A stretch of 64,000 nt of DNA, taken from positions 63,052 through 127,051 of the forward strand of contig LNAC01001214.1 in NCBI GenBank assembly GCA_002007465.1, in the 5' to 3' direction. Positions within the stretch are counted from its first letter, which is position 1. Each line of letters begins with the position of its first letter. Below are positions 1 to 10,146 of the stretch, in pieces. The notes under the pieces were generated by a model that did no database searches, was not told where the DNA came from, and saw only the letters and a list, made by a program, of their open reading frames with translations. The stretch comes from Ailurus styani (taxonomy: Eukaryota > Chordata > Mammalia > Carnivora > Ailuridae). Both the position numbers and the translations under genes were made by a program.

Positions 1-1010
1 GTCTGGGCAGGGAGGACCTGATTCTCTACTCACACCAATGTTATAAAAGTACATGACTTTTTGAGATTGAGATTAATTCTTTCACTCTGCATAACTACCT
101 GAGCTCTCTAACCAATTTGTTGCCTATATCAATAATTCAGGTGTTGTTTTTGCTAAGTAGCATTCTATGGTATTCTATGGTGTTATTCTGTGGAATTCTA
201 TTCTGCGATTTGTTTAACCATTCACCTACTGACTAGCATTTCAGTTGTTTCCTGGTTTTGTGTGTTACAAATAAATACGCTATGAACATTTGTGTATAGG
301 TTTTTTTGTGAATATAAGTTTTCATTTCTCTATTTCTCTATCTATCCTGAGATAATGCCTAAGAACGTAATTGTTGAGTTGTAATGTAAGTGCATGTTTA
401 ATATTGTAAAAAATTGCCAGACTCTTTCCAGAGTGGCAGTACCATTTACCATCTGACAAGCAATGAATAAGTGATCCAGTTTCTCTTCATCCTCACTAGC
501 ATTTGGTGTTATCACTACTTTTTATTTTACCCATTCCGCAAAGAGATTGGTGGCATCTCACTGTGATTTTAATTTGTACTTCAATAAAATAAACATTAAT
601 GTCTTTTCATGTCTTTGGTTTATTTTTTTAATTGGATTGTTCTACTTTTTTACCACCGTTTTGAGAGTTCTCTATGTATCCTATTTATGAGTCCTTTGAC
701 AGATATGTGGTTTACAAATATTTTTTCTATGTATACCTTGTCTTATCATCTTAATGAGGTCTTCTGCAGAATAAATTTTTAATTTTTACAAGGTCTGATT
801 TAATGATTTTTTTATGGATTATACTTTTGTTGTTGTCTAAGAACTCTTCACTAAGCCCTAAGTCCTGAGGATTTTCTCCTAAAAATTTTATAGTTTTATA
901 TGTAATATTTAAATCTGTGATTCATTTTGAGCTGATTTTTGTGTAAAATGCGAGCAGTTTTTCAAATAGTGTATTCATCTACTAATAAATTTTGTAGACC
1001 CATGGTAGAA
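1..1010 (-). repeat. Old L1 (LINE-1) remnant, antisense
   Basis: AT-rich sequence reading as the reverse complement of diverged L1 ORF2/3' sequence. It contains the familiar antisense phrases around 200-300 (attempted 'tttaaccattcacc', 'tatgaacatttgtgtatagg') and 430-560 (inverted 'agagtggcagtaccatttacc'). No open frame survives. The left end runs off the window. The right limit is approximate. Confidence 0.7.
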
Positions 1011-1770
1011 AAATTAGCATATGCATAACATTACAACAAAGAAAATTAAGAATTTTCATAATCCTACCACTTATAGAAAGTCATAAAAAATCATAAAAGT
1101 TACATTTAGATGTTTGTCCTTTCAACTTTCTTTTTCCTTTGTTTTTATATATGTTTGGATCCCTTCCAATTCCTTTTGAAGATGAGAGAAGATACAAAAG
1201 ATATTTTGGGAACAATTGGGAGAAATTTGAATATGAATTGGCATATGATGATATGTTAATGTTGAAGAGCATAATGATGTCTGCAACTTTCTCGTGAGCG
1301 GCAAGCTGGGGATGCAAGAAAGAGAAAGAAAGAGAGAGAAATGCGGCAAAATACCTAGGTAGAGAGAACACCGGTGTTTGTCGTGTCAGTATTTTATCAG
1401 TATTTTAATTATTCAACATATCTTCAAAATAAAAAGGTAGATGTTGGGATGGGAGAGAATTACCAGTCTTCTTTCCAGCAACAATTGTCTGAGTCGTTGT
1501 GAGAAGCTAAGACCCCCCTGAAAATTCCCTCCCGGTAACAGGTCCCGTTCTAAATGTCTTCTGGACACCTGGAGAAACTTTTTAACTCCAGGCATGTGGC
1601 GGCCCCAGGGATATCTTTTCGCATCATTTGGTGCTGCCTGCATCGGGGTATAAGACAATGCCAGACACACAGCCAGCGCTCGTTAACCGTAGTACCATTC
1701 ACTTATCCTTACTTTCTGCCAAAAGGGAAAGTTACCAGATACAGTTGGAAGTTTTACCGTAAAAAGAAAG
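1011..1770. other. Intergenic, no gene recognised
   Basis: AT-rich sequence with a short GA-rich stretch near 1317-1340. I see no gene, tRNA or clear repeat here. The part next to the tRNA genes becomes less AT-rich from about 1500. Confidence 0.5.
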
Positions 1771-1775
1771 AAAAA
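1771..1775 (-). terminator. Pol III terminator of tRNA-Glu
   Basis: A run of five A on the + strand reads TTTTT on the tRNA strand, about nine bases past the 3' end of the tRNA-Glu gene. A run of four or more T is the normal RNA polymerase III stop signal. Confidence 0.85.
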
Positions 1776-1783
1776 GAAGCCTG

Positions 1784-1855
1784 TTCCCTGACCGGGAATC
1801 GAACCCGGGCCGCGGCGGTGAGAGCGCCGAATCCTAACCACTAGACCACCAGGGA
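1784..1855 (-). tRNA. tRNA-Glu (anticodon CTC)
   Basis: The minus strand reads a complete 72-base tRNA: acceptor stem TCCCTGG pairing with TCAGGGA, D-arm with TGGTCTAGTGG (A box), an anticodon loop holding CTC, and a T-arm containing the B box GGTTCGATTCC (plus-strand 1795-1805). The discriminator base is A. It closely matches the mammalian tRNA-Glu-CTC sequence as I know it. There is no intron. A T5 terminator follows and a tRNA-Leu gene lies 284 bases upstream on the same strand. It looks functional: stems are paired and both internal promoter boxes are intact. The gene supplies glutamate to GAG codons in cytosolic translation. Confidence 0.96.
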
Positions 1856-2128
1856 GGACGTAAGAGCCACTCTTCTAATACACTAGACTAAACATATAGT
1901 GTACGACACAAATTAGGAGCGTGAACACGATTGGTTAAACTTTAGGTCCTCAAACTTCCTTCCTGTCCTAGTAACAGCCCTTCCGCCACTGCAGATCTGG
2001 AAAGGGAGGTAATGGAGGGCTGCGGCGACATTGTAGTCTAAGAATGGCGGCCCTCTCCGAAAAATAAAAAAGAAAAGAAACGAAACCGCTAGCAGCCACT
2101 GGATGATTTGGGGGTCCTTTGGGAAGGG

Positions 2129-2132
2129 AAAA
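2129..2132 (-). terminator. Pol III terminator of tRNA-Leu
   Basis: AAAA on the + strand (TTTT on the tRNA strand) lies seven bases past the 3' end of the tRNA-Leu gene, a minimal RNA polymerase III termination signal. Confidence 0.75.
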
Positions 2133-2139
2133 GTGTATG

Positions 2140-2245
2140 TGTCAGAAGTGGGATTCGAACCCACGCCTCTATTCAGAGACCAGAACACCCGCAGGGAAAG
2201 TGAACACCTTGAGTCTGGCGCCTTAGACCACTCGGCCATCCTGAC
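2140..2245 (-). tRNA. tRNA-Leu (anticodon CAA) with intron
   Basis: The minus strand begins GTCAGGATGGCCGAGTGG and ends with a T-arm containing GGTTCGAATCC, followed by CCACTTCTGAC and discriminator A, giving a perfect acceptor stem. The anticodon CAA is at 2209-2211. A 25-base intron sits at about 2183-2207, one base 3' of the anticodon, which is the canonical position; vertebrate tRNA-Leu-CAA genes normally carry such an intron. The long variable arm typical of leucine tRNAs follows. A and B boxes are intact and a T4 terminator follows, so it is probably active. It needs the tRNA splicing endonuclease. It forms a same-strand pair with tRNA-Glu. Confidence 0.96.
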
Positions 2246-2426
2246 ACCCGAAGGAAAAAGCCGGCTGTGGCAAACCCGGTTCCTGCTCGGGCTCGCCACG
2301 CCGCCCCACCCGCGCCCCTGCCGCCGGGGTTGACTGCCGCTCTTCTGCCTGCGGCTTGCCTAGAATTCTGAAGAATGCGGGGTCTGTGATGCACCCAGAA
2401 CCGTCCAACCTTTGTCTCCCCCGCAG

Positions 2427-2437
2427 GGAATCGAACT
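2427..2437 (-). promoter_or_regulatory. Orphan B-box-like TFIIIC motif
   Basis: The minus strand reads AGTTCGATTCC, one base from the B-box consensus GGTTCGANTCC. It lies 182 bases upstream of the tRNA-Leu gene. I could not fold a full cloverleaf around it, though the minus strand at about 2487-2500 contains a weak A-box-like GCGCAGTGG. It could be a tRNA relic, an extra TFIIIC site, or chance. Confidence 0.35.
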
Positions 2438-2439
2438 AG

Positions 2440-2929
2440 TCAAACTAGATGCAGACGCAAACCCCTTGGAAACTAAAAAGGTTGGTGACCACTGCGCAGG
2501 CGTCGGACGCAGTGAAGGCGGAAACCTGGAGCTGCAAAGACAAGGAGAAAGCCCGGCTCTTGCACCGCGCAGAGACCTGCCGCTGCCAGACGCCGGGTTC
2601 CGCCACTCATCTCTGGCCTCGCTGGTGAAACTCTGGCCAGTTAATACATGGAAAGCACTTGGAAATATGCTCGTCACAGAGTAAGTGGCAAGCGATTGCT
2701 GCTGTTGCTATTTTCACTGTGATTAGGTATTTCGGCCTTCCCGTCCCTGGCACGCCCACCCATCCTTCAAGATCCGCCTCTTCTCCTCTGCCAAGTCGCA
2801 CACACATGATTGCAGATAATGGGGAAACTGTTAAAGAAAACGATTATTCTAACTATTAAAGAAAAAAGTTATTCATTCATGACGCTTGTTAAAGTACAGT
2901 AAGGAAAACATTATTTAAGGGCGGCTGTC
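2440..2929. other. Intergenic beside tRNA genes, no gene recognised
   Basis: Moderately GC-rich up to about 2650, then AT-rich. There is no coding similarity that I recognise and no complete repeat. Confidence 0.5.
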
Positions 2930-3345
2930 AGGATAGGTATAGGGACCACTGGAATGGGGTCTTGCATTGGGGGTGGAGGGAGAGATTGGACTCAATTTGG
3001 AAGACAACAAAGAAAGGTGAAATTTTATAGCTAAGGAACCAGATGGGGGTCAGTGGATGGAAAATTAGAAAGAGAAAACAACATCAAAGGTAAGGTGGGA
3101 ATTCTATCTCAAATGGTCTCACAGGATTCTTGCTGAAGGCAGGCCAGGGTGGTAAGATATCACCTTGGGGATGGTGGAGGATGAGGAACCCCCATTAGAT
3201 ATCCAGGATAATCAGATATCAAGGATGGGAGATTCTGGCTAACCTGATTCAGCAGGAATCTTGCTAAAGTTGGACAATGCAGAGACAAACATGGAAGTCC
3301 AAAAGTCAGGCCTAATTGAAAAAGAATTTAGGGGAGCAGTTAACA
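2930..3345. repeat. Diverged interspersed repeat, copy 1
   Basis: This stretch resembles 4250-4604 and 8306-8400 elsewhere in the window. Shared phrases include 'ggcaggccag', 'gagatatcacc' and 'ggtgg..atgaggaa', and then 'aaagttg.acaa', 'caggcctaattgaaaaa'. I cannot name the family; an LTR or its internal sequence is possible. Confidence 0.55.
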
Positions 3346-4199
3346 AAGGAGTGCAAAGACAGCTAGTGTGCTTTCACAACCAGTGGGAAGGCCCAAGTCC
3401 TCTGCTCCAGACTCTCACTCATTCATTCGTTCACTGAGTATTGAGGCTCCACTGAAAATATGGCAATGAATAAACACAAAAGCCCCTGCCGTGGAAAACG
3501 AACTGCTAGTGAGGGAAACAATCTGCACCAAAAAAAAAATAAAAATAAAAATAAAAAATAAAAAATAAAAAATACAGGCTGTAGGAACAAAAGTAGGGCA
3601 GTGAAATAGCAAGTTGTATTTTTAGACTGGGGTGGTCAAGTAAGGCCTGCTGAGGTGACATTTGCAAAAATAATTTTAAAAAGTAAAACACATGACTCTC
3701 ACATAAATATATGATGCACACATGTCAAGATTTTATTCAGTTCATTAATGAGAGACACTGAATGATGCTATAACCAATTCAAAGGAGATTTTGAAGAGAT
3801 TTTTTTTAAATAGTCAAAGGAATGTTGAAAAAAGATTGCTAACAGATGGAAGGGAGGTTTAGATCCTAAGGATAGGTAATAAACTATGGTGCTTAAAGTT
3901 GTGATTTCTACTTGGGTTTGGTTTTTTGGGTTTGTTGTTGTTGTTGTTATTTATTTGTTTGTTTTTTACCAGAGAGAAATCAGGGGCATTTCTTGACAAA
4001 TTTTATTTGTATTGCCTAAACAGGAATCTCTGGCCTTGCTCTCAAACAGAAGTCATTTGCATTGCTATCACTTTTCTCCAAGTTAACCTCTATACCTGCA
4101 AAATTATAAAATAGCCAAGTCAATCAAAGGTGCCCAGGGAATCAGTTAATCCCCAAAAGGTCTGGTAGACAAGGCTAAGTACTCCACTCTTAGGACACC
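3346..4199. other. Intergenic, simple A-rich repeat at 3531-3573
   Basis: No gene is seen. An (AAAAT)n-like tract lies at 3531-3573, and a TTG/TTTG-rich tract at 3920-3967. The rest looks like old, unclassified sequence. Confidence 0.5.
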
Positions 4200-4604
4200 T
4201 AGCATGCAAGAGGACAAGAGCTGGACAGTAGTTAAGTGGTAAAAACAGATTTTATTCAGGAACTATTGCAGTAGGGAATATGAAACCTTATATAGAACTG
4301 GGCTCAATTCTAAACATAGCAAGGACAAGCGAGGATTTGTAGTCAAGGAGCAGGATGAGAATCAGTGGATGAAAAATGATTGAGATAAGAGTAGGGAGAT
4401 TCTTGCTAATAGGATTTCTGCTAAAGGCAGGCCAGTCATGAGATATCACCTGCAGGATGGTGGGTCATGAGGAATTTGATTAGATATGGAGAGCAATTAG
4501 ATACCAAGGGGGAAGGGATTCTTGAAAAAATATCAGGATTATTAAAATTAGGATTATTAAAATAATACTATCAGTCTATTATTATTATTATTATTAGGAT
4601 TATT
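4200..4604. repeat. Diverged interspersed repeat, copy 2 left arm
   Basis: Homologous by eye to 2930-3260. It ends in an AT-rich stretch with an (ATT)n run near 4577-4596. The continuation of the same repeat resumes near 8306, so this copy was split by the NANOG retrocopy. Confidence 0.55.
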
Positions 4605-5176
4605 AAAATTATACTCTATGGCTCTGGGCAGACTAAGGCTCTGTGGCCCCAGGAAACTGTTCCCCACCAAGTCTGGACAGCCAGGCAGCTACCTTTTGCA
4701 TCACAATGGCCTTGCAATAAGTGTGGATGCAACTCAGCTCCAGTGCCCACCTTGCCCCAGAGCACCCATTTCTAGGGATTCTTCAATGCCTGAGATTTAT
4801 GGGCCTGAAGAAAATTATGCATCCTTGCAAATGTCATCTGCAGAGACACCCAGATGGAGACTCTCTCTCCTCTTCCTTCCTCCATGGATCTGCTTATTCA
4901 GGACACTCTGATTTTTTCACCAGCCCTAGAGTAAAACTACTACCCACCTCTGTAGAGGAGAGCACAGTGAAGAAGGAAGATAGAGTCCAGGACAAGAAAC
5001 AGAAGACCAGAATCATATTCTCTGAGACCCAGCTATATATACTCAATGACAGATCTCAGAGACAAGAATACCTCTCTTTCCAGCAGATGCGAGAACTTTC
5101 TAACTTTCTGAACCTGAGCTATAAGCAGGTTAAGACCTGGTTCCAGAGCCACAGAATGAAATATAAGAGGTAGCAG

Positions 5177-6360
5177 TGCTGGGAGCCGCATGGGCCTCGC
5201 TGGCTGACATAGTCACAGCATGGAAATGGCAGCGTTTGCACAGCTCCTGCCATACAGAGCGAACCTGGTATCTCCTTCCACTGCTTTTGATTTCTCTCCC
5301 AGGAATAAACCTGTTGCTTATGATTGGGCCCTAAGGCACTCCATACCAGACCGAGATTACTCGCATGACATTATATGAGGAGAATCAGACCCCTAGCCCC
5401 ACAGCAAGGACCCTAGATTCTATCTCTGTGACCCTCTCTCCCAGCGTTTTCTCATGGAACTCTTATAGATCAGAGAGAAAGACTTTAAGACACCACCAGG
5501 CCTGGGAGCTAGACATTAGTTCAGCCTGAAGAAAAGGAGTCTTATCTGAAGATAGTATACGAGTCAGAGCAGGACATAAATTGCTACATGTTCCTTTACT
5601 GATTAATGACAGGGTATGGTACCCTCTGTAAGGTCTGCTTTCCATGAATATTGCCATTTATTCAAAGAATAGCCAGAACAGGACCCCTATGGTGCCTGAA
5701 CACTCAGTTACAAAGAAGTAGCTTATGTGAACAACTTGGGCCCTACTTCCGTAATTATCACTATTTCCTTCACTTCTGTACTCCTTGCTTCTGTGATTAA
5801 TGTGCTAGATAATGATGTGTGATTCACTTATGTTAGACTATGCTTGAACTATATAACTAGTGCCTTATTGATATAGGTTTAACAAAGATAGATGATTCTA
5901 ATACATAATAATGGTTACTGTCTTTAACTTGTAACTCTATTACTATAGAATTTCCATTTAACTTGTTTCTAAGAACAAAAGCATGACCCACTTGCCCTGT
6001 ACGAGACCCATTTGTCCTGTTTGGCTGAAGAAGCCATTTCAACGTCATTTAAGACAGATGATCTGTCTCTGCCCCAATCTATAGGGGGCAGACATAAAGT
6101 GTAAAGATCAAGCTGAGGAGAACATGTAAAGAATGTTTCCATTGATCAAAGTGCCATATCATGGGAATCAATCAACTTCAAAAAATCATGTTCTGGTCAC
6201 GTGTTGTTCATCTTACTGTCTATAAATAAAGCTACTGAGACCAGCAGAGTTAGAGAAGACTGCTTGGTGATCAGAAAGAATCTCGTGGCTCTCTCACTCC
6301 TTTCATTGACACTGTCCATCCTTCAGGGACCCCTGGACCTGCTGGAGCTGGACTCTGGGA
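5177..6360 (+). mobile_element. LTR-type insertion (ERV class II-like solo LTR) in NANOG pseudogene
   Basis: About 1.18 kb interrupts the NANOG homology between the homeodomain and the WPMNS segment. Both edges carry the six-base direct repeat TAGCAG (5171-5176 and 6361-6366); six bases is the usual duplication for class II (ERVK/IAP-like) retroviruses. The left end TGCTGGGAGCCGC resembles the start of IAP-like LTRs. Near 6221-6231 there is a TATAAATAAA motif that could serve as TATA box and poly(A) signal. No coding sequence is seen, consistent with a solo LTR. The expected terminal CA is not evident at the right edge, so orientation and exact 3' limit are uncertain. Confidence 0.65.
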
Positions 6361-7079
6361 TAGCAGGAAAACGACTGGCCAATGAATAGCTATAGTGTGA
6401 CTCAGAATAGCTCAGCAACTACAGAATACCCAGGCTTCTATTCCTATCACCAGGGATTCCTGATGAACACTTCTGGAAACCTTCCAGCATGGAACAGCCA
6501 GACCTGGTATAACCCAAACTGGAGCAATTAGACTTGGAAAAAGCCAGCGTTCCTGGAATAGTCAGACCTGGTACCCCCAAGCCTGGAACAACCAGGCGTG
6601 GAACAGTCAGCTTCACAGCTGTGGAGAGGCATCTCTGCAGCCCAGAGCCAATTCCAGCAAAATTCTGTCAACGATTTGGAGTCCACCTTCAAAACTGCCG
6701 GGGGAAACCATAGTTTGCTCTTGTGAGCAAACTGCCCAGTATTTTAGTACCCAGCAAATAATGGATTTTTTTTCCTGAAGTACTCTGTGAACATACAGCC
6801 TAAAGATGTGTGACAATGACCATATTAGTCAATCTCAATTTGGGCTATGGCTATATTACTTCTCCTAGGATTTGTCTTTTAGGGTCCTGTATCTTTACCT
6901 TGATATTGTTTCTCTTTATACAGTTGAGGGGGGTATGATTGGAGTCTAATCAAAGAGGTTTCAGTAGCATCAGCTGCTATGGACAACATGATCAAAGATG
7001 TTTCTGGCTATAGATAATGATATATAATACTAAGTTTAATATTTTTAGATTCTAGAATCTAACCTCAAGAATAGGCACT

Positions 7080-7155
7080 GATGGATCACTGAATTCTACT
7101 CGTGAAACCAATACTACACTGTATGTTAACTAACTTAAATTTAAAAAATAGGATG
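7080..7155 (+). repeat. L1 3'-end-like fragment
   Basis: Resembles the sense 3' end of carnivore L1 ('gaattctact...gaaaccaatactacactgtatgttaactaac'). It lies inside the 3' UTR part of the NANOG retrocopy and may have been present in the parental transcript. Confidence 0.55.
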
Positions 7156-7354
7156 TAAAAACACAGAGATATATGATGAAGGTTACCCATATTTCCTAAG
7201 ACTGAGAAGCTTTACTTTTTGACAACTCAGGTGTTACATGGTGAAGAGTTAAACTATAATGTGCTTCTCTGATTTCCTCTGCCCCTTGTGCTGTTTTACT
7301 ACAACTCCTAATTTGTTCATTATTCTAGTATTTGTAGAAAGAGGTTTTGTATTT

Positions 7355-7596
7355 TATTTTTTTTTAAAATTTTATTTATTTGTTTGGAAGAGAGAGAACA
7401 TGAAAGACAGCATGAGCAGGGGGTAAGGGCAGAGGGAAAGGCAGGCTCCTTGCCAAGCAAGGAGGAGGAAGGAGGGAGAAGGGAGCCTGATCCAGGGCCT
7501 GATCCAGGGCCCAGTCCCCTGACCGATCCCTGGATCCCAGGATCATGACCTGAGCTAAAGGCAGATACTTAACTGACTGAGCCACCCAGGTGCCCT
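7355..7596 (-). mobile_element. Can-SINE (antisense)
   Basis: Starts with an oligo-T/TTTTATTTATT tail and ends with the inverted head 'ctgagccacccaggtgccc'. Flanking duplication GAGGTTTTGTATTT / GAGGTTTTGTGTTT lies at 7341-7354 and 7597-7610. It sits inside the NANOG retrocopy's 3' UTR and is therefore younger. Confidence 0.93.
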
Positions 7597-7694
7597 GAGG
7601 TTTTGTGTTTTAATGCATCATGATAATAGTACCAGTTTGGCTAGTAGGTTTATAGGTTTAAGTACAAATAAATAAAATACCCACTTTACCTTTA

Positions 7695-8276
7695 TTTCCT
7701 TTTCCTTATTTTTAAAATTTAAATTCAATTAGCCAATGTATAGTGCATCATTAGTTTTTGGTGTAGTGTTCAAGGATTCATTAGTGGCGTAAAACACCCA
7801 ATGCTCATCACATCATGTGCCTTCCCTAATACCCATCACCCAGGTACTCCATCCCTCCACTCCCCCCCGCTTCAGCAACCTACAGTTTGTTTCCCTGATT
7901 TAAGAGTCTCATATGGTTTATCTCCCTCTCTGATTTCTTCCCATTCGGTTTTCCCTTCCTTTCCCTGTGGTCCTCCGTGTTATTCCTTATGTTCCACATA
8001 TTAGTGAAACCATATGATAATTGTGTTTCTCTGCTTGACTTATTTCACTTAGCATAACCCCCTCCAGTTCCATCGATGTTGATGCAAATGGTGAGTATTC
8101 ATCGTTTCTGGTGGCTGAGTAATATCCCATTGTATGTGTATACCACATCTTCTTTATCCATTCATCTGTTGAAGGGCATCTCAGCTCCTTCCACAGTTTG
8201 GCTATTGTGGACATTGTGGCTATAAACATTGGGGTGTATGTGCCCCTTTATACATCTCTATCTTTGGGGTAAATAC
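7695..8276 (-). mobile_element. 5'-truncated L1 insertion (antisense)
   Basis: Antisense L1 3' end and the last part of ORF2 (the minus strand encodes the typical MWYTHTMGYYSA-like C-terminal segment). The duplication CCACTTTACCTTTA occurs at 7681-7694 and 8277-8290. It landed only a few bases before the A-tail of the NANOG retrocopy. Confidence 0.92.
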
Positions 8277-8305
8277 CACTTTACCTTTAAAAAAAATTAG
8301 ACTCT

Positions 8306-8560
8306 GCAAAGTTGAACAACATAGAAGCCCAAGGTTGAGGCCTAGTTGAAAAAAGGGCTCAAAGTGTTACTGAACCAAAGTGTGCCTGCTCCTCAGTGAG
8401 GTACAGACAGAGATTACACCAGGTGGAGTTGCCTTACAAGGCCATTTTTATTTGTACAAATAAGGAGATGACAGGGAGTAATTTACAAATTGTGTCTCCC
8501 CAAAGAAGGAAACATAGGCCCCTTTAGGGCGTGGGATGAATATTCGGAAGGGGATTTTAA
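8306..8560. repeat. Diverged interspersed repeat, copy 2 right arm
   Basis: Continues the repeat interrupted after 4604: 'aaagttgaacaacatagaagcc' and 'aggcctagttgaaaaa' parallel 3265-3330 of copy 1. Its right limit is unclear. Confidence 0.5.
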
Positions 8561-9734
8561 CATTATAGTGAGGCTGAAGTCACTGTTGGTCACTGATTCA
8601 TCTGGGCAGGCTCTCCCTCAAATGTTTCTTTTTCTATTCCAGTAGTTTATTAGCTTGTTTCTAAAAGGTAAGACTGACAGCTAGACAGAAGCTTCTAGGA
8701 GTTTAGTTTCTACAAGAAAGATTGACAGTTAAGCAGAAGCTTCTACTAGAAATTTTCTGAGTTTGGGGGTCAGGCCAGTGACAAGAGGAGACTAAGTAAA
8801 GTTGAATCAAGGAGAATGTTTGTCACTATTTATCTATGTTGTTAGTTTACAACTTTTGAATAATTGCTTCTTACCACACTGAGCCTTAACTAAAGGGAGG
8901 ACATGAGCATTTGGAGACAGAGAATGTTTTCTATAATGCTTATGATAATGTCCAACTTCTTTGGTAGCCTACTTGGCCTTCATGACCTTTTGGCCAGGTT
9001 GACCCCACTTCACAGTTCCCATATGCCCCAGTGAGCTAGCTGCCTTTCCTCAACATTCTTGGTCTGCCTTTAGTCCCACTACCATGCCCAGAAAGAGCCC
9101 TATTCTACCTGAGCCACTGGAGGCAGCAGAGAAGGAAACAAAGTATCTGTTCTTAAGAAGCTTATATTCCAGTAGAGAAAGACCTAGAATAAACAAAATT
9201 ACTATGTTTTGGGAATGATAAGTACTGTGACAAAAAATAAAGCAGAGAAAGAAAGGTAGAGAGAGATGCAGGTGATGAGGAAGACCTGTCATGATGTGCC
9301 TTTTGAGCAGAAATTTGAAGAGAGTCAGGGAGCAACCAGGTAAAATATCTGGGGCCAGAGGCCTTCAGGAAGAAAGATCAAATGCAAAGGCCAACAAGGA
9401 AAGCCAAAAAACAGTATGGCTGGAACTGAGTGAGAGGGACTGATGCCAGTCTGTGGAATGACATGGAGTGAAGAGGACAGCTTTGAGTTGAGGTGTGGTA
9501 AGATATGGTCTGCTATCCCAGGATGCCCTGGCTGTTGTATGGTGAGTAGACATTAGAGTTCAAGAGTGAAGCAGAGAGAGCAATTGAAAGGCTACTACAA
9601 GGCCCCTTGACCAAACTGGTTGGCAACAAGTCAAGTAGTGAGAGAGAGAGTTGAATTCTGGATACGTTTGGGATTCATTGTTGTCAACACAAAATGAACA
9701 AACCTTGTAGAATTTCTAAAAAAAAAAAAAAAAA
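8561..9734. other. Intergenic, no gene recognised; A-run at 9718-9734
   Basis: Possible old L2- or MIR-class sequence around 9130-9500, but too diverged to assign. No reading frame with recognisable product. Confidence 0.4.
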
Positions 9735-9741
9735 GGAAGAG

Positions 9742-9934
9742 GGATGCCTGGGTGACTTAGTTGGTTAAGTGTCTGCCTTTTACTCAGGTCATGATCCCCA
9801 GGGTCCTGGGATTGAGTCCCGCATCAGGCTCCTTGCTCAGCAGGGAGTCTGCTTCTCCCTCTGCCCTTTGTTCCCCCTGTTTTGTGCCCTCTCTCTCTCT
9901 CTCTCTCTGACAAATAAATAAAACCTTTAAAAAC
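9742..9934 (+). mobile_element. Can-SINE (sense)
   Basis: Head 'gatgcctgggtgacttagttgg', internal CT-repeat (9889-9908), tail ending 'aataaataaaacc'. Flanked by AAAAGGAAGAG on both sides (from 9731 and from 9935). Confidence 0.93.
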
Positions 9935-9950
9935 AAAAGGAAGAGGCTTT

Positions 9951-10146
9951 TTTTTTTAAGATTTTATTTATTTATTTGACAGAGAGGTAGAGAGATCACA
10001 AGTAGGCAGAGAGGCAGGCAGAGAGAGAAGGGGAAGCAGGCTCCCTGCTGAGCAGAGAGCCCAATACAGGGCTCAATCCCAGGATCCTGAGATCATGACC
10101 TGGGCTGAGGGCAGAGGCCCAACCCACTGAGCCACCCAGGCGCCCC
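9951..10146 (-). mobile_element. Can-SINE (antisense), same target site
   Basis: Oligo-T followed by AAGATTTTATTTATT and ending 'gagccacccaggcgcccc'. The third copy of the AAGGAAGAG.CTTT target motif (10147-10160) closes this element, so two SINEs entered one site in opposite directions. Confidence 0.94.

Larger units (their letters stand above)
4618..8292 (+). pseudogene. NANOG: Processed NANOG pseudogene, interrupted by LTR, SINE and L1
   Basis: An intronless copy of the pluripotency homeobox mRNA. Recognisable parts in order: a lost start codon (ATG to ATA, 4717-4719) before 'SVD'; the N-terminal stretch [15 protein letters not shown] (about 4801-4845); a homeodomain (about 4990-5170) with the recognition-helix part [14 protein letters not shown]; and after a large insertion the WPMNS segment (from about 6375), FYSYHQGF, the tryptophan-repeat region, and a C-terminus ending near 6811. 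A stop (TAG, 5171-5173) replaces the conserved Trp after the homeodomain, there is a frameshift near 4850, and further stops lie in the Trp repeats. Polyadenylation signals lie at 7667-7672 and 7671-7676, followed, once a later L1 is discounted, by about 20 bases and an A-tail at about 8285-8292. Thirteen-base flanks (4605-4617 and 8293-8305) match except for one base and look like the target-site duplication. Without the three later insertions the copy is about 1.6 kb, a reasonable mRNA length. It is not a functional gene. Confidence 0.9.

Noticed and set aside
4721..5173. 150-codon open frame with a homeodomain, as a possible live homeobox gene
   Set aside because: It is part of the NANOG retrocopy: start lost, frame shifted, stop at the Trp after the homeodomain, and split by an LTR.
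9889..9908. CT repeat as a separate microsatellite
   Set aside because: It is the normal CT-rich internal part of a Can-SINE.
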